Shown one piece after another: positions 17,510 to 24,633 of a stretch of 25,343 nucleotides of DNA; the first letter of the stretch is position 1; each line of letters begins with the position of its first letter. The stretch covers positions 1 through 25,343 of the forward strand of contig CAZEBW010000053.1 of NCBI GenBank assembly GCA_964510205.1, read 5' to 3'. Position numbers and translations under genes: made by a program. The notes under the pieces were generated by a model. That model did no database searches and was not told the DNA's origin. It saw nothing but the letters and a program-made list of their open reading frames with translations. Source of the stretch: CAZEBW01 sp964510205. GTDB lineage: Bacteria > Chloroflexota > Anaerolineae > VGOG01.

Positions 17510-19039
17510 ATGAACCCATTAAAAATCTGCGACCTCATGCTGCGCGATGGCCACCAATCCCTATTGGCCACCCGCATGCGCACCGACGATATGCTGCCCA
17601 TCGCCGAGAAAATAGACCAGGTGGGCTACTGGGCGGTGGAGATGTGGGGCGGCGCGACCTTCGACTCCGCCATGCGATTCCTGGACGAGAAACCCTGGGA
17701 CCGCATCCGCCGCCTCAAAGAGCGCATGCCCAATACCCCCTTCCTGATGCTGCTGCGGGGTCAGAACGTCGTGGGCTACCACCACTATCCCGACGACGTG
17801 CTGGAACGATTCGTCGTTCATGCCCACGCCAACGGCATAGACGTCTTCCGCATCTTCGATGCCCTCAACGATGTGCGCAACATGCGCAAGGCGATGGAGG
17901 TCGTGAAGCGAGAGGGCGCTCACGTCCAGGCCTCTATTTGCTACACCATCGGCCCGCCCTACAGCATTGACTACTTCGTGAACCTGGCGAGCCAACTGGC
18001 GGACATGGGGGCCGATACCATCTGCATCAAGGACATGGCGGGCTTGATCACGCCCTACATCGCCTATGATCTGGTAGGGCGGCTCAAGGCAGAACTCGAC
18101 CTGCCCATTCACCTCCACTCCCACTCCACCAGCGGCATGGCCACCACCGCTCACCTGAAGGCAGTCGAGGCAGGGGTAGACATCGTGGACACCGCCATCT
18201 CTGCTCTCTCCCTCACCACCTCCCATCCCCCCACCGAGTCCATCGTCTCCATGCTGCAAGGCACGGAGCGGGATACGGGGTTCGACCTGGGCCTGCTGGC
18301 CGAGATCGCCGCCTACTTCGCCGAAGTGCGCCGCAAGTATGCCCGCTTCGAGAGCGGCATGTTCGGCGTGGACGTGCGGGTGTTGCAGTATCAGATCCCC
18401 GGCGGCATGCTTTCCAACTTGGTTTCGCAGTTGCGGGGGCAGAATGCCGAGGACAAATACGAGGAGGTGCTGGCCGAGGTGCCGAGCGTGCGGGCCGAGC
18501 TGGGCTACCCGCCGCTGGTCACGCCCTCCAGCCAGATCGTCGGCACCCAGGCCACGCTCAACGTGGTGCTGGGGGAGCGGTACAAGATCATCCCGGAGGA
18601 GGTGCGGCAATACGTGCGGGGCTACTACGGTCGCCCGCCAGCGCCCATTGACCCTGAGGTGAAGCGGCTGGCCATCGGCGACGAAGAGCCCATTGACTGC
18701 CGTCCGGCTGACCTGATCCCGCCGGGGATGGACAAAGCGCGGGAGAAAGTCGCTGCGCTTCTGGGCGAACCCGCGCAGAGCGAGGAGGACGTCATCTCCT
18801 ATGCCCTGTTCCCACAGGTGGCTGGCCCCTTCTTGGAGCGGCGGGCCCGGGGCGGCGATGGGAAGGAGCCGGTGGTAGCGGCTATCACAGGACTGCTGCT
18901 CAAGCGGTTGGAGGAACAGGCTGCGGCTGTGCCCGTGCCCACACTTGCCGGCCCGGCGGTCTCTCCATGGAGGACCGCCTGGCGGCCAGGGGCGGGCCGC
19001 TGGACGGGGTTGATTGATGGCGCGGGGGGACAGCGATGA
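17510..19039 (+). CDS. Pyruvate/oxaloacetate carboxyltransferase subunit (PycB/OadA/transcarboxylase 5S type)
   Basis: This 509-residue TIM-barrel carboxyltransferase has LMLRDGHQSLLATRMRT near the N-terminus. The carboxylated-lysine position is KDMAGL (Lys174), and the metal histidines lie in HLHSHSTSGM (His201/203). The PycB/5S C-terminal domain follows, with PGGMLSNLVSQL and YPPLVTPSSQIVGTQA. It transfers the carboxyl between biotin and pyruvate. There is no fused biotinyl domain; instead a separate carrier gene overlaps the stop by ATGA. The last ~35 residues (after KRLEEQ) look repeat-derived, including a perfect-armed palindrome at 18955. Paired with the 12S-like subunit, transcarboxylase is the favoured role. 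Oxaloacetate decarboxylase is less likely because no OadB membrane subunit is present. Confidence 0.92.
   Translation: MNPLKICDLMLRDGHQSLLATRMRTDDMLPIAEKIDQVGYWAVEMWGGATFDSAMRFLDEKPWDRIRRLKERMPNTPFLMLLRGQNVVGYHHYPDDVLERFVVHAHANGIDVFRIFDALNDVRNMRKAMEVVKREGAHVQASICYTIGPPYSIDYFVNLASQLADMGADTICIKDMAGLITPYIAYDLVGRLKAELDLPIHLHSHSTSGMATTAHLKAVEAGVDIVDTAISALSLTTSHPPTESIVSMLQGTERDTGFDLGLLAEIAAYFAEVRRKYARFESGMFGVDVRVLQYQIPGGMLSNLVSQLRGQNAEDKYEEVLAEVPSVRAELGYPPLVTPSSQIVGTQATLNVVLGERYKIIPEEVRQYVRGYYGRPPAPIDPEVKRLAIGDEEPIDCRPADLIPPGMDKAREKVAALLGEPAQSEEDVISYALFPQVAGPFLERRARGGDGKEPVVAAITGLLLKRLEEQAAAVPVPTLAGPAVSPWRTAWRPGAGRWTGLIDGAGGQR
18955..18979. repeat. 25-bp palindrome in the 3' end of the 5S-like gene
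   Basis: GGCGGTC (18955-18961) pairs with GACCGCC (18973-18979), and the interior CTCCATGGAG (18963-18972) is itself a perfect palindrome. It encodes residues ~482-490 of a tail that shows no recognisable PycB sequence. Confidence 0.7.
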
Positions 19040-19548
19040 AGCGAGAATTCACCGTGATATTGGAGGGCAAAGAGTACCCTGTGCTCGTTGAGGGCGATAC
19101 CGTCACCGTCAATGGCCGCCCCTTCAGCGTAGAGGTTGCGGATGACGGCGCGGTGTTGGTGGACGGCATCGCTTACGACGTCGCCCTGGAGGGGGAGTCG
19201 GCGACTGTGGGTGGGGAGTCCTACCCGCTGCAGGTCAGCGGCCTGGCAGTGACGCCCGCGCCTCCTGTAGGATCTGGTCCCGCGCCTTCCCCCGTCGCCG
19301 TAGGAGGCGTCTCCGACGCCGAAGGAACCGAAGGAGGCGGCGCAGTGCTGGCCATCATGCCGGGCAAAATCATCCGCGTGATGGTGGAGCCGGGCCAGCA
19401 CGTCGAGGAGGGAGATCCAGTCTGTGTGCTGGAGGCGATGAAAATGGAGAACGAACTTCACGCCCATCGCAGCGGCGTCGTGCGAGCCGTGCACGTGAAA
19501 ATGGGGGACGACGTAGAGAAGGATCAGGTGCTGATAGAGATCGAATAG
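19036..19548 (+). CDS. Biotin carboxyl carrier protein (transcarboxylase 1.3S / PycB-associated type)
   Basis: This 170-residue protein has the canonical biotinyl domain at its C-terminus: MPGKIIRVMV, then EAMKMEN with the biotinylated lysine at 136, then the MGDDVEKDQVLIEIE strand. The N-terminal ~70 residues hold beta-rich repeats (GDTVTVNGRPFSVEV, GESATVGGESYPLQV), as in other stand-alone carriers. Between them a Pro/Gly linker (residues ~73-102) is encoded largely by a 64-bp dispersed repeat, which recurs almost unchanged after the stop codon. The ATG overlaps the 5S gene stop by 4 nt, so the two are made together. It carries CO2 between the 12S-like and 5S-like subunits. Confidence 0.93.
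   Translation: MKREFTVILEGKEYPVLVEGDTVTVNGRPFSVEVADDGAVLVDGIAYDVALEGESATVGGESYPLQVSGLAVTPAPPVGSGPAPSPVAVGGVSDAEGTEGGGAVLAIMPGKIIRVMVEPGQHVEEGDPVCVLEAMKMENELHAHRSGVVRAVHVKMGDDVEKDQVLIEIE
19262..19325 (+). repeat. 64-bp direct repeat, copy 1, inside the biotin-carrier linker
   Basis: It starts CTCCTGTAGGATCTGG and ends GACGCCGAAGG, and contains the hairpin GGCGTC-TCC-GACGCC. It matches copy 2 at 19553 with three mismatches in 64. It is read in frame as part of the Pro/Gly linker. Confidence 0.92.
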
Positions 19549-19552
19549 ACGG

Positions 19553-19616
19553 CTCCTGTAGAATCTAGTCCCGCGCCTCCCCCCGTCGCCGTAGGAGGCG
19601 TCTCCGACGCCGAAGG
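19553..19616 (+). repeat. 64-bp direct repeat, copy 2, five bases after the biotin-carrier stop
   Basis: Almost identical to 19262-19325. A further fragment, GCTCCTGTAGAATCTGG, starts at 19637. The gap 19549-19886 holds these repeats and the hairpins at 19772-19837, and no gene that I can support. Confidence 0.92.
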
Positions 19617-19771
19617 TCCTTTATTCTCCCCCCGTTGCTCCTGTAGAATCTGGTTTCTCCCCCAAAGGCAATCCAAGCGTCTGCCACGACCCAGCAGAGT
19701 CCCACCGTCTCGGCGAAGGTCGCGGCCAACCTGCCCTACATAGATCGGGAGGTTATTCTTTTACAGCCCCT

Positions 19772-19837
19772 TAGTGCACCGGAGTCCCGAACTTGTTCGG
19801 GTTTATTGCACTAGGGACCCAACAAGTCGGGGACTCC
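19772..19837. terminator. Competing hairpins between convergent operons
   Basis: Several mutually exclusive pairings exist. CCCGAA/TTCGGG (19786-19801) is followed by TTTATT and resembles a small terminator, and TAGTGCA/TGCACTA (19772-19778, 19807-19813) encloses it. Alternatively GGAGTCCCGAACTTGTT (19781-19797) pairs with AACAAGTCGGGGACTCC (19821-19837). The position between convergent gene ends suits a bidirectional terminator. Confidence 0.6.
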
Positions 19838-19886
19838 AACGCCCCGATGCGCCGATTCTAGAAATCCTCGCTTCTTTGGGACAGCC

Positions 19887-20834
19887 CTAGAACCGCACCA
19901 CGCCCTCGGCCACCGGCGCCACGTGCCCGCCCACTCGCACGGCGGTGATCTCGTCGCCCACGCTGTCCACCTCGACGTACAGGGTGCTGGGCCGGCCCAT
20001 CTCCGCGCCCTGCTCGCTGAGGATGTGGGTGGTTGGCTCGGTGATTGGCACGGCTTGACGGAGTGCTGAGCTTGCCGAAGCGTGGTGAACCAGGTAGGCT
20101 CCCAGCGCGCCGTTGGCGCTGCCGGTGGCCGGATCCTCTGGCACACCCAAGAGCGGGGCAAACATCCGCACGTGGACGGTGGCCTCTGGACGCTCGGTCT
20201 CGAAGGTGAAGACCATCGCGCACTCAGTGCCCACGGCGCGGCAGGCCCGGTTGAGGGCGGCGACGTTGAGCTGGCCGGCGTCCAGAGCCTGCACCTCGGC
20301 CAAAGAACGCACCGGCGCCATCATCTGCGGCAGCCCCGTGGAGACCACCTGCACCGGCAGCCCCGTCTCGATGATGGCCTCAGCGGGCAGGCCCAGCCCC
20401 CTGGCCAGGTCGGTCACGTTTTCGAGAACGGCGTGGAAGGTGGGGCGGCCCTGGGTCATCACCACACGCTCCACCTGGCCTTCGACGACGTGCAGATCGG
20501 CGGGCAGCACGCCCACCCCCAGCTCGAAGCGCACCTGGGTCACCGGCTCGCGCAGCTCTACGCGCCCCAGGTGGGCCAGCACCCAGTGGGTGCCGACTAC
20601 GGGATGGCCGGCGAAGGGCAGTTCCGCAGCCGGCGTAAAGATGCGCACCTTGAAATCGGCCTCCGGCGTCTTCGGCGGCAGCACGAAGGTCGTCTCCGAC
20701 AGGTTCATCTCCCGCGCCAGGCACTGCATCTCCTCCGTGGCCAGCCCCTCGGCCTCAGGAAAAACCGCCAGAGGGTTGCCGCCGAAGGGCTTATCGGTGA
20801 AAACGTCCACCTGGATGAAGCGATACTCTTTCAT
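19887..20834 (-). CDS. PhzF-family isomerase/epimerase-like protein
   Basis: This 315-residue protein has the two-lobed PhzF/diaminopimelate-epimerase-like fold. The signature elements are present: VDVFTDKPFGGNPLAVF at the N-terminus, the catalytic Glu47 in NLSETTF, FTPAAELPFAGHPVVGT (residues 66-82), and EDPATGSANGALGAYL (233-248). Family members catalyse proton shifts or isomerisations on small hydrophobic acids; most, including this one, have no known substrate. Residues ~251-261 come from a dispersed repeat, and the neighbouring loop is longer than usual. The start overlaps the upstream fusion gene stop by ATGA, making it the last gene of the minus-strand operon. Confidence 0.9.
   Translation of the reverse strand: MKEYRFIQVDVFTDKPFGGNPLAVFPEAEGLATEEMQCLAREMNLSETTFVLPPKTPEADFKVRIFTPAAELPFAGHPVVGTHWVLAHLGRVELREPVTQVRFELGVGVLPADLHVVEGQVERVVMTQGRPTFHAVLENVTDLARGLGLPAEAIIETGLPVQVVSTGLPQMMAPVRSLAEVQALDAGQLNVAALNRACRAVGTECAMVFTFETERPEATVHVRMFAPLLGVPEDPATGSANGALGAYLVHHASASSALRQAVPITEPTTHILSEQGAEMGRPSTLYVEVDSVGDEITAVRVGGHVAPVAEGVVRF
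20054..20082. repeat. CTTCG-CTCAG-type dispersed repeat inside the PhzF gene
   Basis: On the coding strand it reads CGCTTCGGCAAGCTCAGCAC, a variant of the CCTTCGAC..GCTCAGG word found at 3431 and 24589. It encodes residues ~251-261, directly after the conserved GALGAYLVHH segment. Confidence 0.65.
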
Positions 20835-22246
20835 GGCTTGGCCTCCCTTTCAGATAGTGGCGGCTCGATGGACTGGCCGAGGGTGCTGGTGAAGCGATTG
20901 CGGCCCAGGTGGAGCAGCGGGTGAACGCGGCTCAGGTCGTACAGGCCATTGTCATCCAGAACCCCAGATTGCGTGTACACCGCCAGCACCTCACCGATGA
21001 CCAGATGATGATCGCCAGCTTCAAGCTCTTGCACCACGCGGCACTCCAGGTGGGCGATGCACTCTTCGATGATGGGCGGGCGGACGTGCCGTGCCTTTCC
21101 CGCGGTCAAGCCGGTGGCGGCGAACTTGTCCACGTCGCGCCCAGAGCGGCGCCCGCAAAACAGCACTTGCTGGGCGATCTCGTGCGGGGCCACGTTGACC
21201 ACGAACTCGCCGCTGGCCTGGATGAGGCCGTAGGAATGTCGCGTGGGGCCGATGCTCATCCCCACCAGCGGCGGGTGGACGCTCACCGGGATCAGCCAGG
21301 CGATGGCGATGATGTTGGGCTGTCCCTCCCGCATCTCCCGGCGCAGCAGGTGGAACAGCGGCGACTGGATGGCCCGGCGCAGCCCGAAGCGCTGGTCGAA
21401 CTCGGTGGCTGGCATCGCCCCGCGCTCGCGGACGTGGCGCAGTATCTTCAACTTGCGAGCCTCAATGATGTCCAGGCCCTCCGCCTTCGGGCCAATTAGC
21501 TCTTCCCGGCACTCGGCGAACAGGTCGCGAATCAGCCCGCAGCGGCGCTTAACCTCTGCCCGCGACACCTCGCGCACCAACACGGCCTGCTCCACTCGCT
21601 CCCGCCAGTCCTGTGGCGTCCAGGGCAGCGTGTAGGAGAGGTTGAGCGTCCACTTGTCGAAGGGGATCAGTTCGTCGTTGGCCAGGAAGACGGCTCTGAT
21701 CAAGCTGTCGAGGGCAGTGTTCAAGCAGTGGTGGGCAGCCAGTGGGTCGCCCCGGTGCAGCCAGGAGGGGATGACCAGGTTGCAGAAGTACTCGCCGTAG
21801 AGGATGAGGTGGTGAGTGGTCAAACGTTGCTTCTCCTCCTCAGTGAGAACGGCTTTGCGGGCCAACATCTCTTGCATCAGCCTCTGTGGGTCGTACAGGA
21901 CGACGGCGTAGGAGCGGTCCCAGCGCTTGGTGTGTTCCCATTCGGCCTCCATTTCGTCTTCGTAGCAGAAGTAGTCGAAGTCCACGTGCCAGCCATCCAG
22001 GCGGGAGTCGCCTTCGGGGAAGGGGGCCAGGCCCCGGCGAGTCCAATCCTCGAAGTGGGGCCGCGTCAGGTAGACAGCCAGGTCCAGTTCGGAGAAGTGG
22101 TCTGCGTAGCCCCGTGTCACGCCGCCGGTGAGCAGCACGCCCACCACGCCGTCGCAAGCGGCGAAGCGCCTTGTAAACTCCTGGGCCTGGCGGAAGTAGG
22201 CGTCGTAGTCGTTAGGACTGTTTATGGTCGGCCTGGGTCTGGTCAT
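20831..22246 (-). CDS. Fusion of nucleotidyltransferase-like domain and flavin-reductase-like domain
   Basis: This 471-residue protein has two apparently unrelated parts. Residues ~1-295 look like a DUF4037/minimal nucleotidyltransferase: LLTGGVTRGYADHFSELDLAVYL gives the GG plus ExD pattern (Gly41-Gly42, Glu53, Asp55), and VDFDYF supplies a third acidic residue (Asp89). A helical region with HHCLNTALDSLIRAVFLAND follows. Residues ~310-460 match the FMN-binding split barrel of flavin reductases (AIAWLIPVSVHPPLVGMSIG, then FVVNVAP and CGRRSGRDVDKF). I see no stop or frame slip at the junction. It overlaps the cupin gene upstream and the PhzF gene downstream by 4 nt each. What the two halves do together is unknown. 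Confidence 0.82.
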   Translation of the reverse strand: MTRPRPTINSPNDYDAYFRQAQEFTRRFAACDGVVGVLLTGGVTRGYADHFSELDLAVYLTRPHFEDWTRRGLAPFPEGDSRLDGWHVDFDYFCYEDEMEAEWEHTKRWDRSYAVVLYDPQRLMQEMLARKAVLTEEEKQRLTTHHLILYGEYFCNLVIPSWLHRGDPLAAHHCLNTALDSLIRAVFLANDELIPFDKWTLNLSYTLPWTPQDWRERVEQAVLVREVSRAEVKRRCGLIRDLFAECREELIGPKAEGLDIIEARKLKILRHVRERGAMPATEFDQRFGLRRAIQSPLFHLLRREMREGQPNIIAIAWLIPVSVHPPLVGMSIGPTRHSYGLIQASGEFVVNVAPHEIAQQVLFCGRRSGRDVDKFAATGLTAGKARHVRPPIIEECIAHLECRVVQELEAGDHHLVIGEVLAVYTQSGVLDDNGLYDLSRVHPLLHLGRNRFTSTLGQSIEPPLSEREAKP

Positions 22247-22632
22247 GGTTCTCCTGTCACTATCTCACACTGGGCGACGAAGTCCTCCCGCACCGGGTAG
22301 AAAACGTCCAGCATCACGAACGGTTCGTTGCCCAAAGCCGTGTCGCCGTGGGGCACGCCGGCGGGGATGCAGTAGAAATCGCCCGGCCCGACCCCCCGCT
22401 CTTCGTCGCCGATGCGCAGGATGGCTCGTCCGCTGTAGACCATCCCGATTTGTTCGTGGGGGTGGGAGTGGGTGGGCACGCTGTGGCCAGGCAGGGTGGC
22501 GTTGAGCACCATCATCATCTGCTCGCCGTGCAGGCCGGTCAGCACCGTGGTCTCCAATCCCTCCATTTGGGTGAACTTGGGAGCCCGCTGCGGCTCGATG
22601 AAGTAAAGTGGTCGCTGCTTGACGATGTCCAT
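22243..22632 (-). CDS. Cupin-domain protein
   Basis: This 129-residue single cupin has its metal site in HSVPTHSHPHEQ (His55, His57, and His59 or Glu60) and a second-motif His95 in IPAGVPHGD. PGDFYCIPAG is the standard second-motif lead-in. ATG at 22632 is supported by GGAGGG nine bases upstream; the longer open frame upstream has no site and lacks cupin sequence. The stop is shared with the start of the fusion gene (ATGA), so translation is coupled. Proteins like this often act as small-molecule-binding or sugar/oxalate-type enzymes, but no specific function can be given. Confidence 0.88.
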   Translation of the reverse strand: MDIVKQRPLYFIEPQRAPKFTQMEGLETTVLTGLHGEQMMMVLNATLPGHSVPTHSHPHEQIGMVYSGRAILRIGDEERGVGPGDFYCIPAGVPHGDTALGNEPFVMLDVFYPVREDFVAQCEIVTGEP

Positions 22633-22691
22633 GTTATCTACCCTCCAGTTGCGTTTTCGGTTCAAATCTGGGCAAACGCCTGTCACTTCTC

Positions 22692-23774
22692 CTAAGGCTC
22701 CCGCACACATCGGTAGCCATGACGGGGGTTTCCCCAGTCCTTTGGTTGATAGCTGATGGCCCCGCCGTACCGCCCTCCACCGGTGTAGGGCACGTACCAG
22801 GCTTCGTCCTCGTCGTATTCGTCGGCCGTCCAGTAGTAGATGGGTTCCTCGTCCGGGGCCCACAATGGGGTTTCTTTGTTAGGCTGCTGAGTGCAGTCAG
22901 CGTCTTCGGAATCGCCGTCCCAGACGCATCCAGCGTTCTCGCCGCTCCTCACCAGGGAGCGCACGATCTCGTCGGTGGTGGGCATGCGCCAGATGTCCTG
23001 CGGCTTGCTCATCAGGGTCGTGCCGTCGGCGCTGAGGTAGCGGCAGAGGCCAGTCGTCTCCATATCTTCCGCCGTGGCGTGTCGGTTCTCGTAGCCCGGC
23101 TTCTCTCCAAAGCCGAGCGGCGACACACCGTAGAGGGCAAGCCGATCCCACGAAGGATACCCGCCCGAAGGCTGTTTCCAGTTCCACCCCGGCCCTTTCG
23201 GCGCCCAAAGGAGGGTTACGCCATTGCCCTCGATCAGCCGTGCGCCCCGCTCGCCGTCGTCCACGCGGGTCAGGATGAGGGGGGCGAAGTGGATCGAGAC
23301 GACGATGGCCACCAGCAGCGGGATGCCGAGAGCGAGGACGTAGCGCAGATTGCGGCGCAGCCAGGACGTCGGCGGCGTCCATCCTTCGGCGCGTCGCCGC
23401 TGACGGTAGCGATCTTCCAGCAGGAACAGCACGCCGGTGACGACGAGCAGGCTGCTGAGGGGGGAGGTGCCCAGAATCCACTTCCAGGTCAGCCAGCCCC
23501 GGGCGGCGGCTAGCCTCCACCACCAGGCGGTGAAGGCCAGGCCGATGACGATGAGCAGCCAGCCTCCAGCCCGGGGCCAGGTCAGCGTCGCCAGCGTTAG
23601 GGCCAGGCAGGCGGCGGCAGGGATCAGATAGCGCATGGGATGGGGAAACGGCATGCCCCAGCCCTCGTAGAGCATCTCTCCCACGCCCCAGTAGGTCCAG
23701 AATGTGGTGGTCAGGATGAGCAGTGCGGTGGCGATGTAGCCGGGGAGCTTGCGTCTTCGTTCCGAACGATTCAT
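22692..23774 (-). CDS. Membrane protein with extracytoplasmic DUF1566/Lcl-like C-terminal domain
   Basis: This is a 360-residue protein. After a basic start (MNRSERRRK) come about five hydrophobic segments within residues ~12-165. A ~195-residue soluble part follows. Its end resembles the Lcl C-terminal/DUF1566 domain: DIWRMPTTDEIVRSLV, then YYWTADEYDEDEAWYV and finally HGYRCVREP, with cysteines placed for disulfides. Such domains are exported and thought to bind ligands or surfaces. It is the first gene of the minus-strand operon and lies 59 bp before the cupin gene. A promoter is visible about 190 bp upstream. Function unknown. Confidence 0.8.
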   Translation of the reverse strand: MNRSERRRKLPGYIATALLILTTTFWTYWGVGEMLYEGWGMPFPHPMRYLIPAAACLALTLATLTWPRAGGWLLIVIGLAFTAWWWRLAAARGWLTWKWILGTSPLSSLLVVTGVLFLLEDRYRQRRRAEGWTPPTSWLRRNLRYVLALGIPLLVAIVVSIHFAPLILTRVDDGERGARLIEGNGVTLLWAPKGPGWNWKQPSGGYPSWDRLALYGVSPLGFGEKPGYENRHATAEDMETTGLCRYLSADGTTLMSKPQDIWRMPTTDEIVRSLVRSGENAGCVWDGDSEDADCTQQPNKETPLWAPDEEPIYYWTADEYDEDEAWYVPYTGGGRYGGAISYQPKDWGNPRHGYRCVREP

Positions 23775-23964
23775 GGCTTCTCTCCGTCTCAGGCTCAGCC
23801 CGAGGTTGACCTCCCTGCGAATTTGCCAACGACAGCATAGTCCCTTTGTGATTCTATTAAACCACCCGACAAGTAATGGGACGTAGATACACGCAGATTT
23901 TCGTGGATGAATGTAAGCGAACTTCCAAGGTGCTCATTCCCCTTTCCGTTCCGACTCTCACCAC

Positions 23965-23993
23965 ATTATACTCTAGCTCACTCCAAAAATCAA
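23965..23993 (-). promoter_or_regulatory. Sigma-70-like promoter for the minus-strand operon, at a mobile-element junction
   Basis: On the minus strand TTGATT (23993-23988), 17 bp and TATAAT (23970-23965) form a good promoter reading toward 23774. The -35 box lies within the 9-bp target duplication (23987-23995) of the element at 23996. The predicted leader of ~185 nt (23775-23958) shows no gene or other clear structure. Confidence 0.6.
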
Positions 23994-23995
23994 AA

Positions 23996-24084
23996 GAGTG
24001 TGGCTAAAATCTGTGGAAGGTAGTAGCGACTTCAGTCGCTCGGAACGACTAAAGTCGTCACTACCACAAGTTTTAGCCACACCC
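23996..24084. mobile_element. 89-bp GGGTGT-family twin-hairpin element, 9-bp target duplication
   Basis: The left end GAGTGTGGCTAAAA and the complemented right end GGGTGTGGCTAAAA match at 13 of 14, and the stem continues through TGTGG and GGTAGT. AAATCAAAA is duplicated at 23987-23995 and 24085-24093. Inside are AGCGACT/AGTCGCT and ACGACT/AGTCGT hairpins with 2-nt loops. No coding capacity. Confidence 0.92.
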
Positions 24085-24093
24085 AAATCAAAA

Positions 24094-24261
24094 GGGTGCC
24101 GTGACTATTTGGAAGATCGAGAGAAGATTCGGCGGGCATATTTCATCGAGAACAAGAGTATGCGGCAGATTGCCAGGGAGACAGGGCATTCCCGCGATAC
24201 GGTGAAGAAGGCCATCGAGTCAGCGGAGCCTGCGACCTACACCATCGGTGCCCGTGGATAA
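24094..24261 (+). pseudogene. Remnant of an IS21-type IstA transposase N-terminus
   Basis: The open frame encodes about 52 residues from DYLEDREKIRRAYF to the stop. It includes IRRAYFIENKSMRQIARETGHSRDTVKKAI and ends AEPATY. This is the helix-turn-helix start of IS21-family IstA proteins, which are normally 400-500 residues with a DDE domain. No start codon with a Shine-Dalgarno is left: the frame continues upstream into the mobile element at 23996. No catalytic domain follows before 24687. An alternative is a small stand-alone helix-turn-helix protein, which is less likely without a start. Confidence 0.7.
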
Positions 24262-24332
24262 AGCCTATCGAAACTTGGTCATCGTGGGAAGACCTCCTCC
24301 ACGCCTATCCGTTCCGTCTCGATGTACTCTAC

Positions 24333-24394
24333 CTGGTGATTTCTCCCATTATGGCGCCATTTCTGGCCATTCTCGAGATGTGGGTAATCACCAG
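24333..24394. repeat. 62-bp inverted repeat just upstream of a strong promoter
   Basis: CTGGTGATT (24333-24341) is exactly inverted as AATCACCAG (24386-24394), with CCCAT and ATGTGGG continuing the match imperfectly. The interior holds ATGGCGCCAT. No target duplication is seen. It ends 11 bp before the -35 box at 24406. The gap 24262-24686 has no gene; it holds this repeat, the promoter, a degraded element and a hairpin. Confidence 0.65.
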
Positions 24395-24405
24395 AATGCG
24401 GCCTA

Positions 24406-24434
24406 TTGACAAAACCTGTATGATTTGATACAAT
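24406..24434 (+). promoter_or_regulatory. Near-consensus sigma-70 promoter upstream of the pseudouridine synthase gene
   Basis: TTGACA (24406-24411), a 17-bp spacer and TACAAT (24429-24434). Transcription would start near 24441, leaving a leader of about 245 nt that contains the degraded element at 24497 and the hairpin at 24634. Confidence 0.75.
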
Positions 24435-24496
24435 GTCTTCAAGAGAATCACGTCCATTCTCGTAGGGCAGGTTGGCGGCGGGGATTGACCGAATCT

Positions 24497-24631
24497 CAGT
24501 AGATCACAGTCGCTCGCGGCGGATTGCGTGCAACGCGGGAAGTCCTCCTCCACGCTTGCCTACCGCCGCCCAACCGCTGGATCTGGCGCTTGTCCTGAGC
24601 CTGTCGAAGGGATCCAGCGGGAGCAAATTGT
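24497..24631. mobile_element. Degraded CAGTA-family element carrying nested repeats
   Basis: The left end CAGTAGATCACAGTCGCTC is identical to that of the element in the maoC-like gene, and CCGCTGGATC...GATCCAGCGG plus GAGCAAATTGT match its right half. Both hairpin loops are expanded. The second contains CTTGTCCTGAGCCTGTCGAA (24589 onward); the first contains GGGAAGTCCTCCTCCACGC, close to DNA at 24287. The terminal TACTG is lost where the C-rich hairpin begins. Confidence 0.88.
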
Positions 24632-24633
24632 CC

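Noticed and set aside
17510..19548. Oxaloacetate decarboxylase sodium pump
   Set aside because: The 5S-like and biotinyl proteins fit, but no OadB or OadG-type membrane subunit is present. The nearby 12S-like subunit favours transcarboxylase.
22633..22863. Upstream extension of the minus-strand cupin gene
   Set aside because: The extension is Arg-rich, overlaps the end of the membrane-protein gene and lacks a ribosome site, whereas ATG at 22632 has GGAGGG.
23998..24261. Complete 87-residue helix-turn-helix protein
   Set aside because: Its first ~29 residues are read from the mobile element at 23996 and the rest is the start of an IstA transposase. No ribosome site supports the ATG.
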